Assembly (NCBI RefSeq): GCF_000093025.1 | Contig: NC_014207.1 | Location: 2,418,001-2,482,000, forward strand | Direction of reading: 5' to 3' | Length of the DNA stretch: 64,000 nt | Source: Methylotenera versatilis 301 | GTDB taxonomy: Bacteria; Pseudomonadota; Gammaproteobacteria; Burkholderiales; Methylophilaceae | Part shown: in pieces, positions 53,144 to 63,392 of the stretch | Numbering within the stretch: position 1 is the first letter of the stretch | Layout of the letters: every line of letters starts with the position of its first letter | The notes under the pieces: generated by a model | What the model saw: the letters and a program-made list of their open reading frames with translations, nothing else | Databases searched by the model: none | What the model was told of the DNA's origin: nothing | Position numbers and translations under genes: made by a program

Positions 53144-54622
53144 ATGTTTAAATTTCACAAATTTAATAGAAGCACTGTCATTCACACCGCACGCAATATC
53201 ACTGCAGCGGCTGGGATGATTTCATTGGTGGGCTGTGTCAGCATGTCTGGTATCAATCCAAAAGCGAAAAGTACTCAAGCTGTCACATTAAAGTCTGGTC
53301 AGGCCATAGCGTCCGCCTCACATATTGAGTGGCCCAAGGTAGATTGGTGGAAGGCATATCACGATCAGCAGCTGGATGCTTTAATTGATAAAGCAGTGAG
53401 CGATAGTCCAACATTACGCATGGCACAAAGTCGCGTAAATCTAGTACAAGCCTATGCAGATAGCATACACGCCGAAACACTACCTAATATCGGTGGTGAC
53501 GCTTCTGCAGTTCGTCAACGTTTTACCGAGTTACAGTTTATTCCTCCGCCATCCGCCGGCAATTGGGATTGGGACAATAAAATGACAGCTTCAATCGCCT
53601 ATGACCTTGATTTATGGGGTAGGCAGGAAAGCATTTGGAATGCCTCGGTTAATGAAACGAATGCAAGCAAGTTAGAAGTTCAGCAGGTTAAACTTGAACT
53701 CGTTAATGCTGTGACTAGAAGCTATGTTCAATTAGCTATGGAATACCAATTACGTGACCTTGCTGAAGAGTACTTGGATGAAGTTAAACAGCGCATAGCC
53801 ATTAAACAACGTAGTATGAAAGCTGGACTTGGCACCGAGATGGAGGTTATTGAAGCAGAAACTCCGCTACCATTGACAAGGGCAAAAATTGAAGCGATTG
53901 ACGAGCACATTAAGCTGCTGCGCAATCAATTAGCGGCGTTATCAGGTCAAGGACCTGGCGCTGGTGACAGCATCACCCGCCCAACCATGACACTGGAAGC
54001 CAGCGCAGGGCTGCCAGACACTTTGCAAGCTAATCTAGTTGGCCGTAGGCCAGATGTGCTAGCGCATCGTTTGCATGTGGAAGCAGCGCAAGAAAATATT
54101 GAAGGGGCAAAAAAAGCTTTTTATCCGAATATTAACTTGATGGGATTTATTGGCTTTCAGGCACTCGGCTTTGGTCAACTGCTTAGCACCGCAGCAGGTA
54201 TTGCTGGCGCCGGCCCTGCAATTTCATTGCCGATATTTGATGGAGGAAGACGACGCGGAAACTTATCAGCTAAAACTGCTAGCTATGATATTGCGGTAGA
54301 AAATTACAATACTGTTCTCGTGAAAGCGCTGCAAGATGTTTCAGATCAGTTAGTGATTATGCAGTCTAATCGCAAGCAAATCCAAGAGGTTGATATGGCA
54401 TTGGCTTCTGCAAAAAAAGCGCATCATTTAGCCGAAGTAAGTTATAGCGGCGGCTTAAGCAATTATCAGCATGTGCTTGATACCAATAACATAGTCATTC
54501 ATCAACAAGAAATACGCACGCAATTACAAGCCGTTCGATTAGATGCTTATGCTGGCTTGATGCGGGCGCTTGGCGGTGGCACAGTTGATGAAACTACAGC
54601 TAAAGCGATGCCCTTGCCATGA
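53144..54622 (+). CDS. Outer-membrane efflux lipoprotein, NodT/OprM family
   Basis: 492 residues; signal sequence ends in lipobox LVGC (residue ~27). Two OEP domains with repeat motifs (DALIDKAVSDSPTLRMAQSRVN; SYSGGLSNYQHVLDTNN). Forms the outer-membrane channel of the tripartite pump. ATGA overlap with the FUSC gene downstream. Confidence 0.93.
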   Translation: MFKFHKFNRSTVIHTARNITAAAGMISLVGCVSMSGINPKAKSTQAVTLKSGQAIASASHIEWPKVDWWKAYHDQQLDALIDKAVSDSPTLRMAQSRVNLVQAYADSIHAETLPNIGGDASAVRQRFTELQFIPPPSAGNWDWDNKMTASIAYDLDLWGRQESIWNASVNETNASKLEVQQVKLELVNAVTRSYVQLAMEYQLRDLAEEYLDEVKQRIAIKQRSMKAGLGTEMEVIEAETPLPLTRAKIEAIDEHIKLLRNQLAALSGQGPGAGDSITRPTMTLEASAGLPDTLQANLVGRRPDVLAHRLHVEAAQENIEGAKKAFYPNINLMGFIGFQALGFGQLLSTAAGIAGAGPAISLPIFDGGRRRGNLSAKTASYDIAVENYNTVLVKALQDVSDQLVIMQSNRKQIQEVDMALASAKKAHHLAEVSYSGGLSNYQHVLDTNNIVIHQQEIRTQLQAVRLDAYAGLMRALGGGTVDETTAKAMPLP

Positions 54623-56802
54623 GCGTATTGCAATTAATCAAAGGCAGAAGAAATAGACTGCTTGTTACTAGTAGAGCCGCATTAAGCGATTGGTTAAAAG
54701 AAGATGCGCCTATTTTTGGCTATCTGTTAAAAGTACTGTTAGCCAGCTTACTTGCGATGTGGTTATCGCTAAGATTCGAGCTAGATCAGCCACGCACGGC
54801 CATGCTGACGGTGGCAATTGTCATGCAGTCGCGCTCTGGTATGGTGTTCGCAAAAAGCTATTACCGCTTATTGGGTACGTTGGTTGGGATTGTCGTATCA
54901 CTCATTCTCGTGGCTTTATTTGCTCAAGAACGCATATTATTTCTGCTGAGTATGGCGTTGTGGATAGGTTTGTGCACTGCTGGCTCCATGGTTTACCGAA
55001 ATCATCAGTCTTATGGATTTGTGTTGGCAGGTTACACACTATGTATTGTCGGCTTACCTGCAGCTATCAGCCCTGAGCTCACATTTAATATTGCGGTCAC
55101 TCGAATTTCAGAAATATTGATAGGACTGATATGCGCCACTATGGTCAGCGACTTAGTTTTTCCGCAACGTATCTGGGATGCAATACAAACTAAGGTAAGA
55201 CTGCGTTTCAGTGACTTTTCTGACTTGTTGCGCACGACTGCACAAAGCTCAACCTCCTCTACTAAAAGCTCAAAACAAGTGTTATTAAGATTTATAGGCG
55301 ATATTTATAGTCTGGAGTCTTTTCGCGCCTCTGCCATCATGGAAAATGACGGTGCCAAACACAACCGCTTACGTATCAGTGAAGTGAATAACGAGTTCAT
55401 GGCTGTGGCAACGACTTTCCATTCACTAGAAGAGCTACTACGCCGTCAACGAAACAATGGTCACCCTGAGGTAGGTGCAGCATTAATCAGCATGTATCGA
55501 CAGTTAAGTGAGGCGATTACACTTGATGGGAAAAGCGCAGCTAATGAGCAAGAGGCTGCGATTGTCACAAAACAGCTGACCATTTTTCAAAGCACTTTTA
55601 CTCAACATCTAACTGTTTACAGGATGCAGTTACCTCAGGATATGAGTGATCGCGAATCACTGGATTTTGAAACTGGGGCTGAATTATTACAGCGTCTTGC
55701 AGATGAGCTGCATGCGTATGCTGTTACTTATTCATCTGTAAACTATAACGAACGTAAGTCAGTTACAGAGGAAATGGTAGCGCCACCTAAGCTAGAAATG
55801 CATTTTGACCCAGTGGCAGTTGCTTTAGCTGGAGTGCGAGGTACATTGACGCTTGGCATTATGACGGCTTTATGGTTATTGACTGACTGGCGCTCTGGGA
55901 TTGAAGCCATCACTATTGGTGTGATTACTAGCACGCTTTTTGCGACCTCCCCCTCGCCTAATCAAACCATCAAGCAATTCATGACAGGCGCAATTATCGG
56001 GACTATTCTGGCCTATATTTGCAATTTTCATTTACTCACTCAAGCACAGGGCTTTTTGATGCTGGCATTGGCGGTGACGCCAACCATACTCTTTGCTAGT
56101 TGGTTAACAACCAAGCCTTCAATTGCAGTTGTTGGTTCCGGCATTTTTATCGTATTTTTAATGCACATTGGCTTTAATAGTGCGTACAACGCTAACCCAG
56201 TGACTTTTATTAACGATGCAATTGCGGATTTATTGGCAGTACTTGTTTCTGGTGTGATGTATGGCCTCATTGATATTAGTAGCAGTGCATGGTCTAGACG
56301 TCGCATTGCGACAACTTTACGTAAATTAATTGTCACGGCATGCCGCAGTCCATTAATGATGAAGCGCGTCCAATTAGAAAATGCCGCTTTCGATTTGGTA
56401 CAGCGTGCTGGCAGCGCACAGCGTGTCGCACAAGAGCAAGATAGATTGGTCATTGACTGGCTGTTATCCACGCTTGAAATTGGCCACGCCGTGATTGCGC
56501 TACGAGAGCTTAAACGTGAAATTAATCATCCATATTTTTCCGAGCTCTTGCTGACGGGGCTTGAAGCTATTGCCGCGCTGCATGAAACACCAACTGAAGC
56601 ACTACGCATGAAAGCTTTGAAGGCCATCGAGAATGCCACTGACAACCTCACTTCAGACATCTCTACAGACATTGCAATGCCTGAAACAGCACATCAGCTT
56701 AGACGCCAAGCGCTTTCTATGCTGCACTTTATTCATAGCGCATTATTGGATGAAGAATCTGTTCTGGCTACTTCTGTTCTGACCACTAAGGAGAAAAGTT
56801 AA
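54619..56802 (+). CDS. FUSC-family inner-membrane efflux protein (AaeB-like)
   Basis: 727 residues: two blocks of ~5-6 helices (~30-180 and ~395-550) each followed by a cytoplasmic domain, the fusaric-acid/p-hydroxybenzoate exporter layout. EL...QPRTAMLTVAIVMQSRSGMVFAKSYYRLLGT is the family signature region. Exports aromatic acids or similar compounds. Confidence 0.92.
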   Translation: MSVLQLIKGRRNRLLVTSRAALSDWLKEDAPIFGYLLKVLLASLLAMWLSLRFELDQPRTAMLTVAIVMQSRSGMVFAKSYYRLLGTLVGIVVSLILVALFAQERILFLLSMALWIGLCTAGSMVYRNHQSYGFVLAGYTLCIVGLPAAISPELTFNIAVTRISEILIGLICATMVSDLVFPQRIWDAIQTKVRLRFSDFSDLLRTTAQSSTSSTKSSKQVLLRFIGDIYSLESFRASAIMENDGAKHNRLRISEVNNEFMAVATTFHSLEELLRRQRNNGHPEVGAALISMYRQLSEAITLDGKSAANEQEAAIVTKQLTIFQSTFTQHLTVYRMQLPQDMSDRESLDFETGAELLQRLADELHAYAVTYSSVNYNERKSVTEEMVAPPKLEMHFDPVAVALAGVRGTLTLGIMTALWLLTDWRSGIEAITIGVITSTLFATSPSPNQTIKQFMTGAIIGTILAYICNFHLLTQAQGFLMLALAVTPTILFASWLTTKPSIAVVGSGIFIVFLMHIGFNSAYNANPVTFINDAIADLLAVLVSGVMYGLIDISSSAWSRRRIATTLRKLIVTACRSPLMMKRVQLENAAFDLVQRAGSAQRVAQEQDRLVIDWLLSTLEIGHAVIALRELKREINHPYFSELLLTGLEAIAALHETPTEALRMKALKAIENATDNLTSDISTDIAMPETAHQLRRQALSMLHFIHSALLDEESVLATSVLTTKEKS

Positions 56803-56804
56803 CC

Positions 56805-57002
56805 ATGCCACGTGAAATAGCACTCCTAGATGCGCTGGTACCTACTTTGTTATTTGGCTTTTTAGCCGCAAGCTGCGGCTCACTCATCATAGACTGGTTA
56901 CTTACACGCTATCATCTATACCGTTTTATTTGGTATCCGGCACTATTTAGATTAGCGGCATTTGGTTGCATGTTCGCCTTGAGCGGGCTTTGGATTTACT
57001 GA
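56805..57002 (+). CDS. DUF1656 small membrane protein of the FUSC pump
   Basis: 65 residues, two helices (VPTLLFGFLAASCGSLIIDWLL; LFRLAAFGCMFALSGLWIY). DUF1656/AaeX-type proteins accompany FUSC-HlyD pairs. 2 bp after FUSC, 12 bp before HlyD. Confidence 0.92.
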   Translation: MPREIALLDALVPTLLFGFLAASCGSLIIDWLLTRYHLYRFIWYPALFRLAAFGCMFALSGLWIY

Positions 57003-57014
57003 TAGGAATGAAAA

Positions 57015-57887
57015 ATGAACGACCTTAGCAAAAAACTGATTCGATTATCAATTACGCTGACACTCGTGATTGCTGCCATTATACTTGGCCGTATGCTTTG
57101 GGTGCGCTACATGGATTCGCCATGGACACGCGACGGAAGAGTGAGGGCTGATATCGTCAATATCGCCCCTGATGTAAACGGTTTAGTCACCTCAGTTGCG
57201 GTGCGAGATAACCAATTTGTGCATCGTGGTGATGTGCTGTTTACTGTGGATACTGAGCATTACAAAACAGCCGTTGCCCAAACAAAAGCCTTGGTTGAGC
57301 AGCGCAAAGTAGAGCTCACTATGAAACTAGGCCAGGCTAAACGACGGGCTGAAATTGATGACCAAGTCATCTCGCAAGAAAATCGTGAAGATAGCTCATT
57401 GATAGCCACTAGCGCCAGAGCAGAATATGAGGCCGCTTTGGCTGAATTAGATCTAGCTAAATTGAATTTATCACGTACGGTTGTGCGTTCACCTGTTGAT
57501 GGCTGGGTATCTAACTTAGTAGTACGACCTGGGGATTTTGCCCAGATAGGCGCGCCTAAACTGGCAGTAATAGACCAACACTCATTCTGGGTATACGGCT
57601 ATTTTGAGGAACATAAACTCGCATTGATGCAAGTAGGAGACCCTGCAGAAATCAGGTTAATTAGCTCTAATCAAATCTTAAAGGGCCACGTAGAAAGCTT
57701 TGCACGCGGCATTACTGACCGAGACAACCCTACAGATGTGAGGTTACTTGCAAACGTTAATCCGAGTTTTAACTGGGTAAGGTTGTCGCAACGCGTGCCT
57801 GTAAGAATTACGCTGGATGAAATACCTAAAAATCTGACTTTAGTGGCGGGGATGACATGTACCGTGATTGTTCATCCGAGAAACTAA
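57015..57887 (+). CDS. HlyD-family periplasmic adaptor (AaeA-like)
   Basis: 290 residues: N-terminal membrane anchor, then DGRVRADIVNIAPDVNGLV (barrel/lipoyl), a short helical hairpin with QRKVELTMKLGQAKRRAEI, and lipoyl half PVDGWVSNLVVRPGDFAQIG. Joins the FUSC protein to the OM channel. RBS AGGA. Confidence 0.93.
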   Translation: MNDLSKKLIRLSITLTLVIAAIILGRMLWVRYMDSPWTRDGRVRADIVNIAPDVNGLVTSVAVRDNQFVHRGDVLFTVDTEHYKTAVAQTKALVEQRKVELTMKLGQAKRRAEIDDQVISQENREDSSLIATSARAEYEAALAELDLAKLNLSRTVVRSPVDGWVSNLVVRPGDFAQIGAPKLAVIDQHSFWVYGYFEEHKLALMQVGDPAEIRLISSNQILKGHVESFARGITDRDNPTDVRLLANVNPSFNWVRLSQRVPVRITLDEIPKNLTLVAGMTCTVIVHPRN

Positions 57888-57929
57888 GAGTTGTTGAATT
57901 TAAAGTTACTAAATTTAATATGCATGAAT

Positions 57930-58832
57930 TTAATATAAACTCACATTACTCAGCGTTTCAACTAAGTGATCAAACACCAACCTGACACGCTCAGCCACAG
58001 GGCCACGTTGTGGGCGATAAACATAAATACCCCAAGGTTCAGGTGACTGATCGGGCAATACAGAGACTAACTGGCCTGTGCGAATATACTTTGCACACAG
58101 CAAATCAGCGAGTTGGCCATAACCTATACCTGCAAGCACCGCCTCCAACTCCGCCTCAGGATCATCGGTGATAAACACTGGCGCTGTTGGCAAACAATCT
58201 GGTTCACTTGCAAAAGACCATGGCCAAATTCTGCCAGTGTTTTGGTCAATTAGGCCGATATGCGGCATCTGACATAAATCACTCACTTGATGAGGTGCGC
58301 CGTACTTCGCAACAAGCTCTGGAGTGCCAACGATATAAAACTTAATTTCTCTTGCCCGTCTTGCAACATTTCGGTTTTCACCGAAGAATCCTATGCGCAC
58401 GCCAATATCCATCTGATCAGCTACGACATTATCGATTAAGTCAGAGAATCTTAAGTCAAGCTGGATGCCTGGGTAATTTTTTATGAACTCCATGAGCGCT
58501 GGTAGCAAATATTTCCGCCCCAGCGAATTTGGCATGGTGATTTTTACCGAGCCTTCTATTTGCTGAGTCTCGGGACTTTTATTAAGCTGAAACAGCGCAT
58601 CCATTTGGTCAATTACGCTCTCACTTTTTAATACCATCTGCTTGCCAAATTCGGTAATGCTGGTATTACGCGTACTCCTATAAAAAAGTGGCTCGCCTAA
58701 TAGCTCTTCGAGTTCTTTTATCGCGCGAGTCACAGATTGTGGTGATATACCTAGTCTTTTAGAGGCTTCTCTAAAGTTTGTGGACTCTGCGACCACTTTA
58801 AAAATGCGCAGCATGTCTAACTGATTTTGCAT
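57930..58832 (-). CDS. LysR-family transcriptional regulator
   Basis: 300 residues from ATG 58832 (a GTG at 58847 is possible). HTH at the N-terminus (FREASKRLGISPQSVTRAIKELEELLGEPLFYRS). Divergent from iorAB, with a palindrome between; convergent with the efflux adaptor. Likely activator or repressor of the molybdenum hydroxylase. Confidence 0.92.
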   Translation of the reverse strand: MQNQLDMLRIFKVVAESTNFREASKRLGISPQSVTRAIKELEELLGEPLFYRSTRNTSITEFGKQMVLKSESVIDQMDALFQLNKSPETQQIEGSVKITMPNSLGRKYLLPALMEFIKNYPGIQLDLRFSDLIDNVVADQMDIGVRIGFFGENRNVARRAREIKFYIVGTPELVAKYGAPHQVSDLCQMPHIGLIDQNTGRIWPWSFASEPDCLPTAPVFITDDPEAELEAVLAGIGYGQLADLLCAKYIRTGQLVSVLPDQSPEPWGIYVYRPQRGPVAERVRLVFDHLVETLSNVSLY

Positions 58833-58848
58833 ATCGAATTGATCCACT

Positions 58849-58871
58849 ATTTGGAATTATCAATTCCAAAT
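58849..58871. promoter_or_regulatory. LysR-box-like palindrome
   Basis: ATTTGGAATT (58849-58858), 3-bp spacer, AATTCCAAAT (58862-58871). Contains the T-N11-A type half-sites; adjoins the LysR start, in the shared LysR/iorAB promoter region. Confidence 0.65.
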
Positions 58872-59035
58872 TATTCCACACTATGACAACTAACACTATG
58901 CGATAGTATCGAATATCAACAAAACTAACGTTAAATTATTAAACCTATTTAACAATCGAAATATATTAAGACTAAGCTACGTTTAAAGATAAAGCCTAAA
59001 TCAAACAAGCAGAATCAAAGAAGGGACAATCCAAC

Positions 59036-59494
59036 ATGATTACTTTGAACATTAACGGTAAAGATCTACAACTCGATGCACCAGAGGATATGCCAATATT
59101 ATGGGCATTACGAGATGTTGTACATTTGACTGGTACTAAGTTTGGCTGCGGCATGGCGCAATGTGGTGCTTGTACAGTGCATCTTGATGGCCAAGCTATA
59201 CGATCTTGCGTAACGCCAGTTACGGCGGCTGTTGGCAAAAAAATCACTACTATCGAGCATATGCAAAATGATAAAGTTGGTCAAGCCGTGCAAGCCGCAT
59301 GGAGTGCCGTTGATGTGGTGCAGTGTGGTTACTGCCAATCTGGTCAAATCATGGCGGCAACCGCCCTGCTCACTAGTAATAAGAAACCTACAGACGACGA
59401 TATAGATGCGGCAATGAGCGGCAATATTTGCCGTTGTGGCACTTACCCTAGAATTCGTGCAGCTATTCACGAAGCTGCCAACAAGTTAGCTTAA
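59036..59494 (+). CDS. iorA: [2Fe-2S] subunit of IorAB-type molybdenum hydroxylase
   Basis: 152 residues with both iron-sulfur sites: plant-type [21 protein letters not shown] and the C-terminal [11 protein letters not shown]...[11 protein letters not shown]. Passes electrons from the molybdenum site. Good RBS AAGGGA. Partner iorB follows 10 bp later. Confidence 0.93.
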   Translation: MITLNINGKDLQLDAPEDMPILWALRDVVHLTGTKFGCGMAQCGACTVHLDGQAIRSCVTPVTAAVGKKITTIEHMQNDKVGQAVQAAWSAVDVVQCGYCQSGQIMAATALLTSNKKPTDDDIDAAMSGNICRCGTYPRIRAAIHEAANKLA

Positions 59495-59504
59495 GGAGCC
59501 GACC

Positions 59505-61682
59505 ATGAACTCACCGTTAAATATCTCAAGACGTACCTTCATTAAAGCCACTGCATTAACCGTTGGTGGCCTAGTGATAGCCTTCTCTATTCCCAATGCT
59601 AAGCGCTTTATGCTGCCTGGTATTCCAGAGGCTAATGCCAGCGAAGAAGCTAGCAAACTACCAACCCCAAATGCTTTCTTGCGCATAGATACAGATAACA
59701 CGATTACAGTCATGTTGGCACACAGTGAAATGGGTCAAAGCATTTGGACTACACTGCCAATGTTGATTGCTGAGGAGTTAGATGTAAGCTTGAGCAATAT
59801 TAAAGTGATGCATGCACCTGCCGCGCCAGAATACATCCACACTGCTTATGGTATTCAAATCACTGGTGGCTCCTCAACGACTTGGTCTGAGTTTGACCGT
59901 TATCGTCAGGCCGGCGCCTTAACCCGCGCACTGCTGGTCAGTGCTGCTGCGAAGAAATTAGGTGTTGCGGCTGAAAGTATCAAAACAGAAAATGGTTTCG
60001 CAATTAGTGGCGATAAAAAAATCAGCTATGGTGATTTAGCTGAAGCAGCAGCGAAGCTAGAAACACCAAAGACTGTCACACTGAAACAACCAAAAGACTG
60101 GAAAATCATCGGCAAAGCCACTAAACGCCTTGATGGCCCTGAAAAAATAAACGGTACGGCAATCTTCGGTCAAGATGTTCACTTTGATGGCTTAATGACC
60201 GCGATGGTCGCTCGCTCTCCAGTATTTGGCGGATCCGTTAAGACTTTTGATGCTAGTGCGGCAAAGAAAATTAAAGGCGTACAACAAGTAGTGCAAGTGC
60301 CGTCAGGTGTGGCTGTGATTGCAGACAATTACTGGGCAGCAAAACAAGGCCGTGATGCGCTTAAAATAGAGTGGAATTTAGGACCAAACGCAGGTCTTGA
60401 TTCAAAAGCCTTAGTCAGTGAGTACCGTAAAATGGCTGCTACCCAAGGGTTACCAGCTGCTAAAGCTGGAGATCTTAAATTAGCAGCATCTAAGGCCACA
60501 AAAACTGTTGAAGCAGAATATGTTTTACCGTACTTAGCACACTCACCGATGGAACCGCTGAATTGCTCAGTGAAAATCAGTAAAGACGCCTGTGAAATAT
60601 GGACAGGTACGCAGATGCAAGGCACCGACCAACTAGCTGCTGCAAAAATACTAGGATTGAAGCCTGAGCAAGTGACGATACATACCTTATTCCTTGGCGG
60701 TGGTTTTGGCAGACGCGCCAATCCAGCAGCAGATTTTGTCTCTGAAGCCGTTCAAGTAGCTAAAGCTGCTGGTGTTCCAGTGAAAACTGTATGGAGCCGT
60801 GAGGATGATGTTAAAGGTGGTTACTACCGTCCTATGTATCTACACAAAGCTAAAATTGGTGTTGACGCTAAAGGTTTACCAGTCGCATGGGAGCATACAG
60901 CTGTAGGTCAGTCCATTATGTTAGGCACACCATTTGAAGCCTACCAAATCAAAGATGGCGTTGATGCGACTTCTGTTGAAGGCGTTGCTGACTCACCTTA
61001 TATAAAAGGTACGCCCAATCACCTTGTGAGCCTACATACTCCAAAAACTGGCGTTCCTGTGCTCTGGTGGCGTTCAGTTGGTCACAGCCACTCTGCCTTC
61101 GTTATGGAAAGCTTAGTGGATGAACTGGCACATGCAGCAAAAAGAGATTCGCTAGAATATCGCCGTGAATTACTCAAAGATCACCCGCGACATTTGGCGG
61201 CACTGAACTTAGCCGCAGAGAAAGCAAGCTGGGGCAAGCCTTTACCTAAAGGCGTATTCCGCGGGATTGCGGTGCATGAGTCTTTCGGCAGCTTTGTGAC
61301 ACAAATTGCAGAGGTTTCAGTCAATAAGGGTGAAGTCAAAGTACACCGTATGGTCTGCGCGATTGATTGCGGCTTATCGGTCAATCCAGATTCGCTGAAA
61401 GCACAAATGGAGTCGTCTATTTCTTTTGGCCTTGGTGCGGCAATGCAAAGTGAGATCACATTCAAAGATGGCATGGTAGAACAATCAAACTTTCATGACT
61501 ACAAGGTGATGCGCATGGCCGACATGCCTAAAGTAGAAGTGTACATTGTGCAAAGTACTGAGAAAATGGGTGGTGTCGGTGAGCCAGGCTTGCCGCCGGT
61601 AGCACCTGCCGTCACCAATGCCATTTTTGCGGCGACAGGTAAGCGTATACGCAGCCTGCCAATTGGCAATCAACTGGCTTAA
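59505..61682 (+). CDS. iorB: Molybdopterin subunit of IorAB-type aldehyde/isoquinoline oxidoreductase
   Basis: 725 residues with a Tat-type leader (SRRTFIKATALTVGG), so the complex is exported folded to the periplasm. Mo-cofactor motifs include GGGFGRRANPAADFVSEA and PPVAPAVTNAIFAATGKR near the end; typical of isoquinoline 1-oxidoreductase beta and related aldehyde dehydrogenases. The physiological substrate is not known; aldehydes are usual in this group. Confidence 0.92.
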   Translation: MNSPLNISRRTFIKATALTVGGLVIAFSIPNAKRFMLPGIPEANASEEASKLPTPNAFLRIDTDNTITVMLAHSEMGQSIWTTLPMLIAEELDVSLSNIKVMHAPAAPEYIHTAYGIQITGGSSTTWSEFDRYRQAGALTRALLVSAAAKKLGVAAESIKTENGFAISGDKKISYGDLAEAAAKLETPKTVTLKQPKDWKIIGKATKRLDGPEKINGTAIFGQDVHFDGLMTAMVARSPVFGGSVKTFDASAAKKIKGVQQVVQVPSGVAVIADNYWAAKQGRDALKIEWNLGPNAGLDSKALVSEYRKMAATQGLPAAKAGDLKLAASKATKTVEAEYVLPYLAHSPMEPLNCSVKISKDACEIWTGTQMQGTDQLAAAKILGLKPEQVTIHTLFLGGGFGRRANPAADFVSEAVQVAKAAGVPVKTVWSREDDVKGGYYRPMYLHKAKIGVDAKGLPVAWEHTAVGQSIMLGTPFEAYQIKDGVDATSVEGVADSPYIKGTPNHLVSLHTPKTGVPVLWWRSVGHSHSAFVMESLVDELAHAAKRDSLEYRRELLKDHPRHLAALNLAAEKASWGKPLPKGVFRGIAVHESFGSFVTQIAEVSVNKGEVKVHRMVCAIDCGLSVNPDSLKAQMESSISFGLGAAMQSEITFKDGMVEQSNFHDYKVMRMADMPKVEVYIVQSTEKMGGVGEPGLPPVAPAVTNAIFAATGKRIRSLPIGNQLA

Positions 61683-61685
61683 AAA

Positions 61686-62669
61686 ATGAAATCGCTTGAT
61701 TGGGAAGTGCTGAGCCGAGCTGTTGAATGGCTAGATAGCGGCTATAAAGCACATTTATTTACCGTGATGCATACTTGGGGGTCGGCACCACGTCTACCAG
61801 GTGCATTACTGGTGGTGCGCGAAGATGGGCATCTTATTGGCTCAGTCTCGGGAGGCTGTATTGAAGATGACCTCGCCGACAAAGCGCGCCATCAGGAATT
61901 ACCACTATCAGCCACGGTACTAGAATACGGCGTAAGCAATGATGAAGCGCACCGATTTGGTATCCCTTGTGGAGGTCGTTTACAGATATTTGTGGAGCCT
62001 TTAAATGACTCTGCTCACTTGTCATTGCTGCTGCAAAGTATTGAGCAGCGTAAGTTAATCAAGCGTTCCGTTAGCCTGGGTACAGGACAAGTCAAGATTA
62101 ATCAGGTGTTACCTGAAGGTCCGCCAAGAATTGACGGTGATTGGTTTCATAGCTACTTTGGCCCACAGTGGCGCTTGCTGATTATCGGCGCCAATCAACT
62201 TGGTTCTGTTTTAGCAAGCATGGCGCAGGTGCTGGATTTTGACGTGCTCATTTGTGACCCACGTGCAGATATTCGTGCAGAGTGGCATGTAGAAGGCGTT
62301 GAGTGGATTTATGAAATGCCAGACGATGCCGTGGTCGAAATAAACCCCGATGCTTACACCGCCATTGTGGCCGTCACACATGACCCCAAGCTAGATGATA
62401 TGGCATTACTTGAAGCACTCAAATCCAATGCATTCTATGTTGGAGCACTGGGCTCAATCAAAAATCAAGTAAAGCGTCGTGAGCGCATGCGTATGTTCGA
62501 CCTCACTGAATCAGAGATTGCAACATTGCATGGCCCTGTTGGTCTATCTATCGGCAGTCGTACGCCTGCTGAAATCGCGATTGCGATACTTGCTGAGCTT
62601 ATTCAAGTGCGAGCGCAACAATTAAAGGCTAACGCCATCAACCCAATCTATGAGTATTGCGCCGCCTAA
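61686..62669 (+). CDS. xdhC: XdhC-family molybdenum cofactor insertion protein
   Basis: 327 residues. VSGGCIEDDLADKAR and LIIGANQLGSVLASMAQVLDFDV plus YVGALGSIKNQVKRRERM, then SIGSRTPAEIAIAILAELI. XdhC binds and sulfurates/delivers Mo-MCD to XDH-type enzymes, here IorB. Three bp after iorB. Confidence 0.93.
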   Translation: MKSLDWEVLSRAVEWLDSGYKAHLFTVMHTWGSAPRLPGALLVVREDGHLIGSVSGGCIEDDLADKARHQELPLSATVLEYGVSNDEAHRFGIPCGGRLQIFVEPLNDSAHLSLLLQSIEQRKLIKRSVSLGTGQVKINQVLPEGPPRIDGDWFHSYFGPQWRLLIIGANQLGSVLASMAQVLDFDVLICDPRADIRAEWHVEGVEWIYEMPDDAVVEINPDAYTAIVAVTHDPKLDDMALLEALKSNAFYVGALGSIKNQVKRRERMRMFDLTESEIATLHGPVGLSIGSRTPAEIAIAILAELIQVRAQQLKANAINPIYEYCAA

Positions 62670-62672
62670 CAC

Positions 62673-63248
62673 TTAAAGTTTAAGGTCTGCGGGTGTATCA
62701 ATATCGGCCAGAATTCCTGAGTCATCACACTCTAGAAAGACAACCTCTTCTGGGTAACGTTTAAGTATAGATCGCGCGCCCTCATCGCCATGTAGACTTT
62801 CAAGATCAGCCCGAAATTTAGCAGAAAATCCCACGGGATGACCACGTTTTCCTTGATAAGTAGGCACAACGATAGATGCACCCTCACTCAGTTTAGACGC
62901 AATTGCAGCTGCAGTCTTTGAGTCAATATACGGCATATCGGCCAAGGCAATCACGAAACCATCGCTAGACTCACTGAAACTAGCAGAAAATTTAATTGCT
63001 GCAGATAAGCTATCTGCCATTTCTGTCTCTTGCTCACTACAAAAAAACACCTTAAGCCCTGCATCTTGCAACAAGAGCGCTAGCGCCTTATTTTCAGGTC
63101 TAACAACTGCAATCGAAAGTGGAATAGCCTCAATAAGCCTCTTAGCTGATGCCAGTGCTATAGGGTTACCATCTGGTAAAGCCTGTAAAAGTTTGTCAGA
63201 TATTCCAAACCGTCTGGAGAAACCCGCCGCCAATAAAATACCTATCAT
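62673..63248 (-). CDS. mocA: Molybdenum cofactor cytidylyltransferase MocA-like
   Basis: 191 residues; NTP_transf_3 fold: LLAAGFSRRFGISDKLL (nucleotide site), VIALADMPYIDSKTA (metal Asp), GKRGHPVGFSAKF and DIDTPADL. Makes MCD cofactor for the IorAB enzyme. Convergent with xdhC (3 bp between), consistent with shared function. Confidence 0.9.
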   Translation of the reverse strand: MIGILLAAGFSRRFGISDKLLQALPDGNPIALASAKRLIEAIPLSIAVVRPENKALALLLQDAGLKVFFCSEQETEMADSLSAAIKFSASFSESSDGFVIALADMPYIDSKTAAAIASKLSEGASIVVPTYQGKRGHPVGFSAKFRADLESLHGDEGARSILKRYPEEVVFLECDDSGILADIDTPADLKL

Positions 63249-63343
63249 TGATAACCCTGCATTTTAATTGTGTTAAAAGTTAGACCATCTTAAAGTCGCT
63301 GGTTTATACAATTTTTAATAAAATCAATGTAGTGAAATAAAAA

Positions 63344-63363
63344 TGCCCACATCACTGCGGGCA
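63344..63363. terminator. Bidirectional terminator downstream of galU
   Basis: GCCCGCA/TGTGGGC stem (7 bp, one G-U) with GTGA loop on the minus strand, followed by ATTTTTATTT; the plus strand also ends in CACTTTTTA. Confidence 0.75.
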
Positions 63364-63392
63364 CTTTTTAAAACTTAAAACCAACTCAAGCT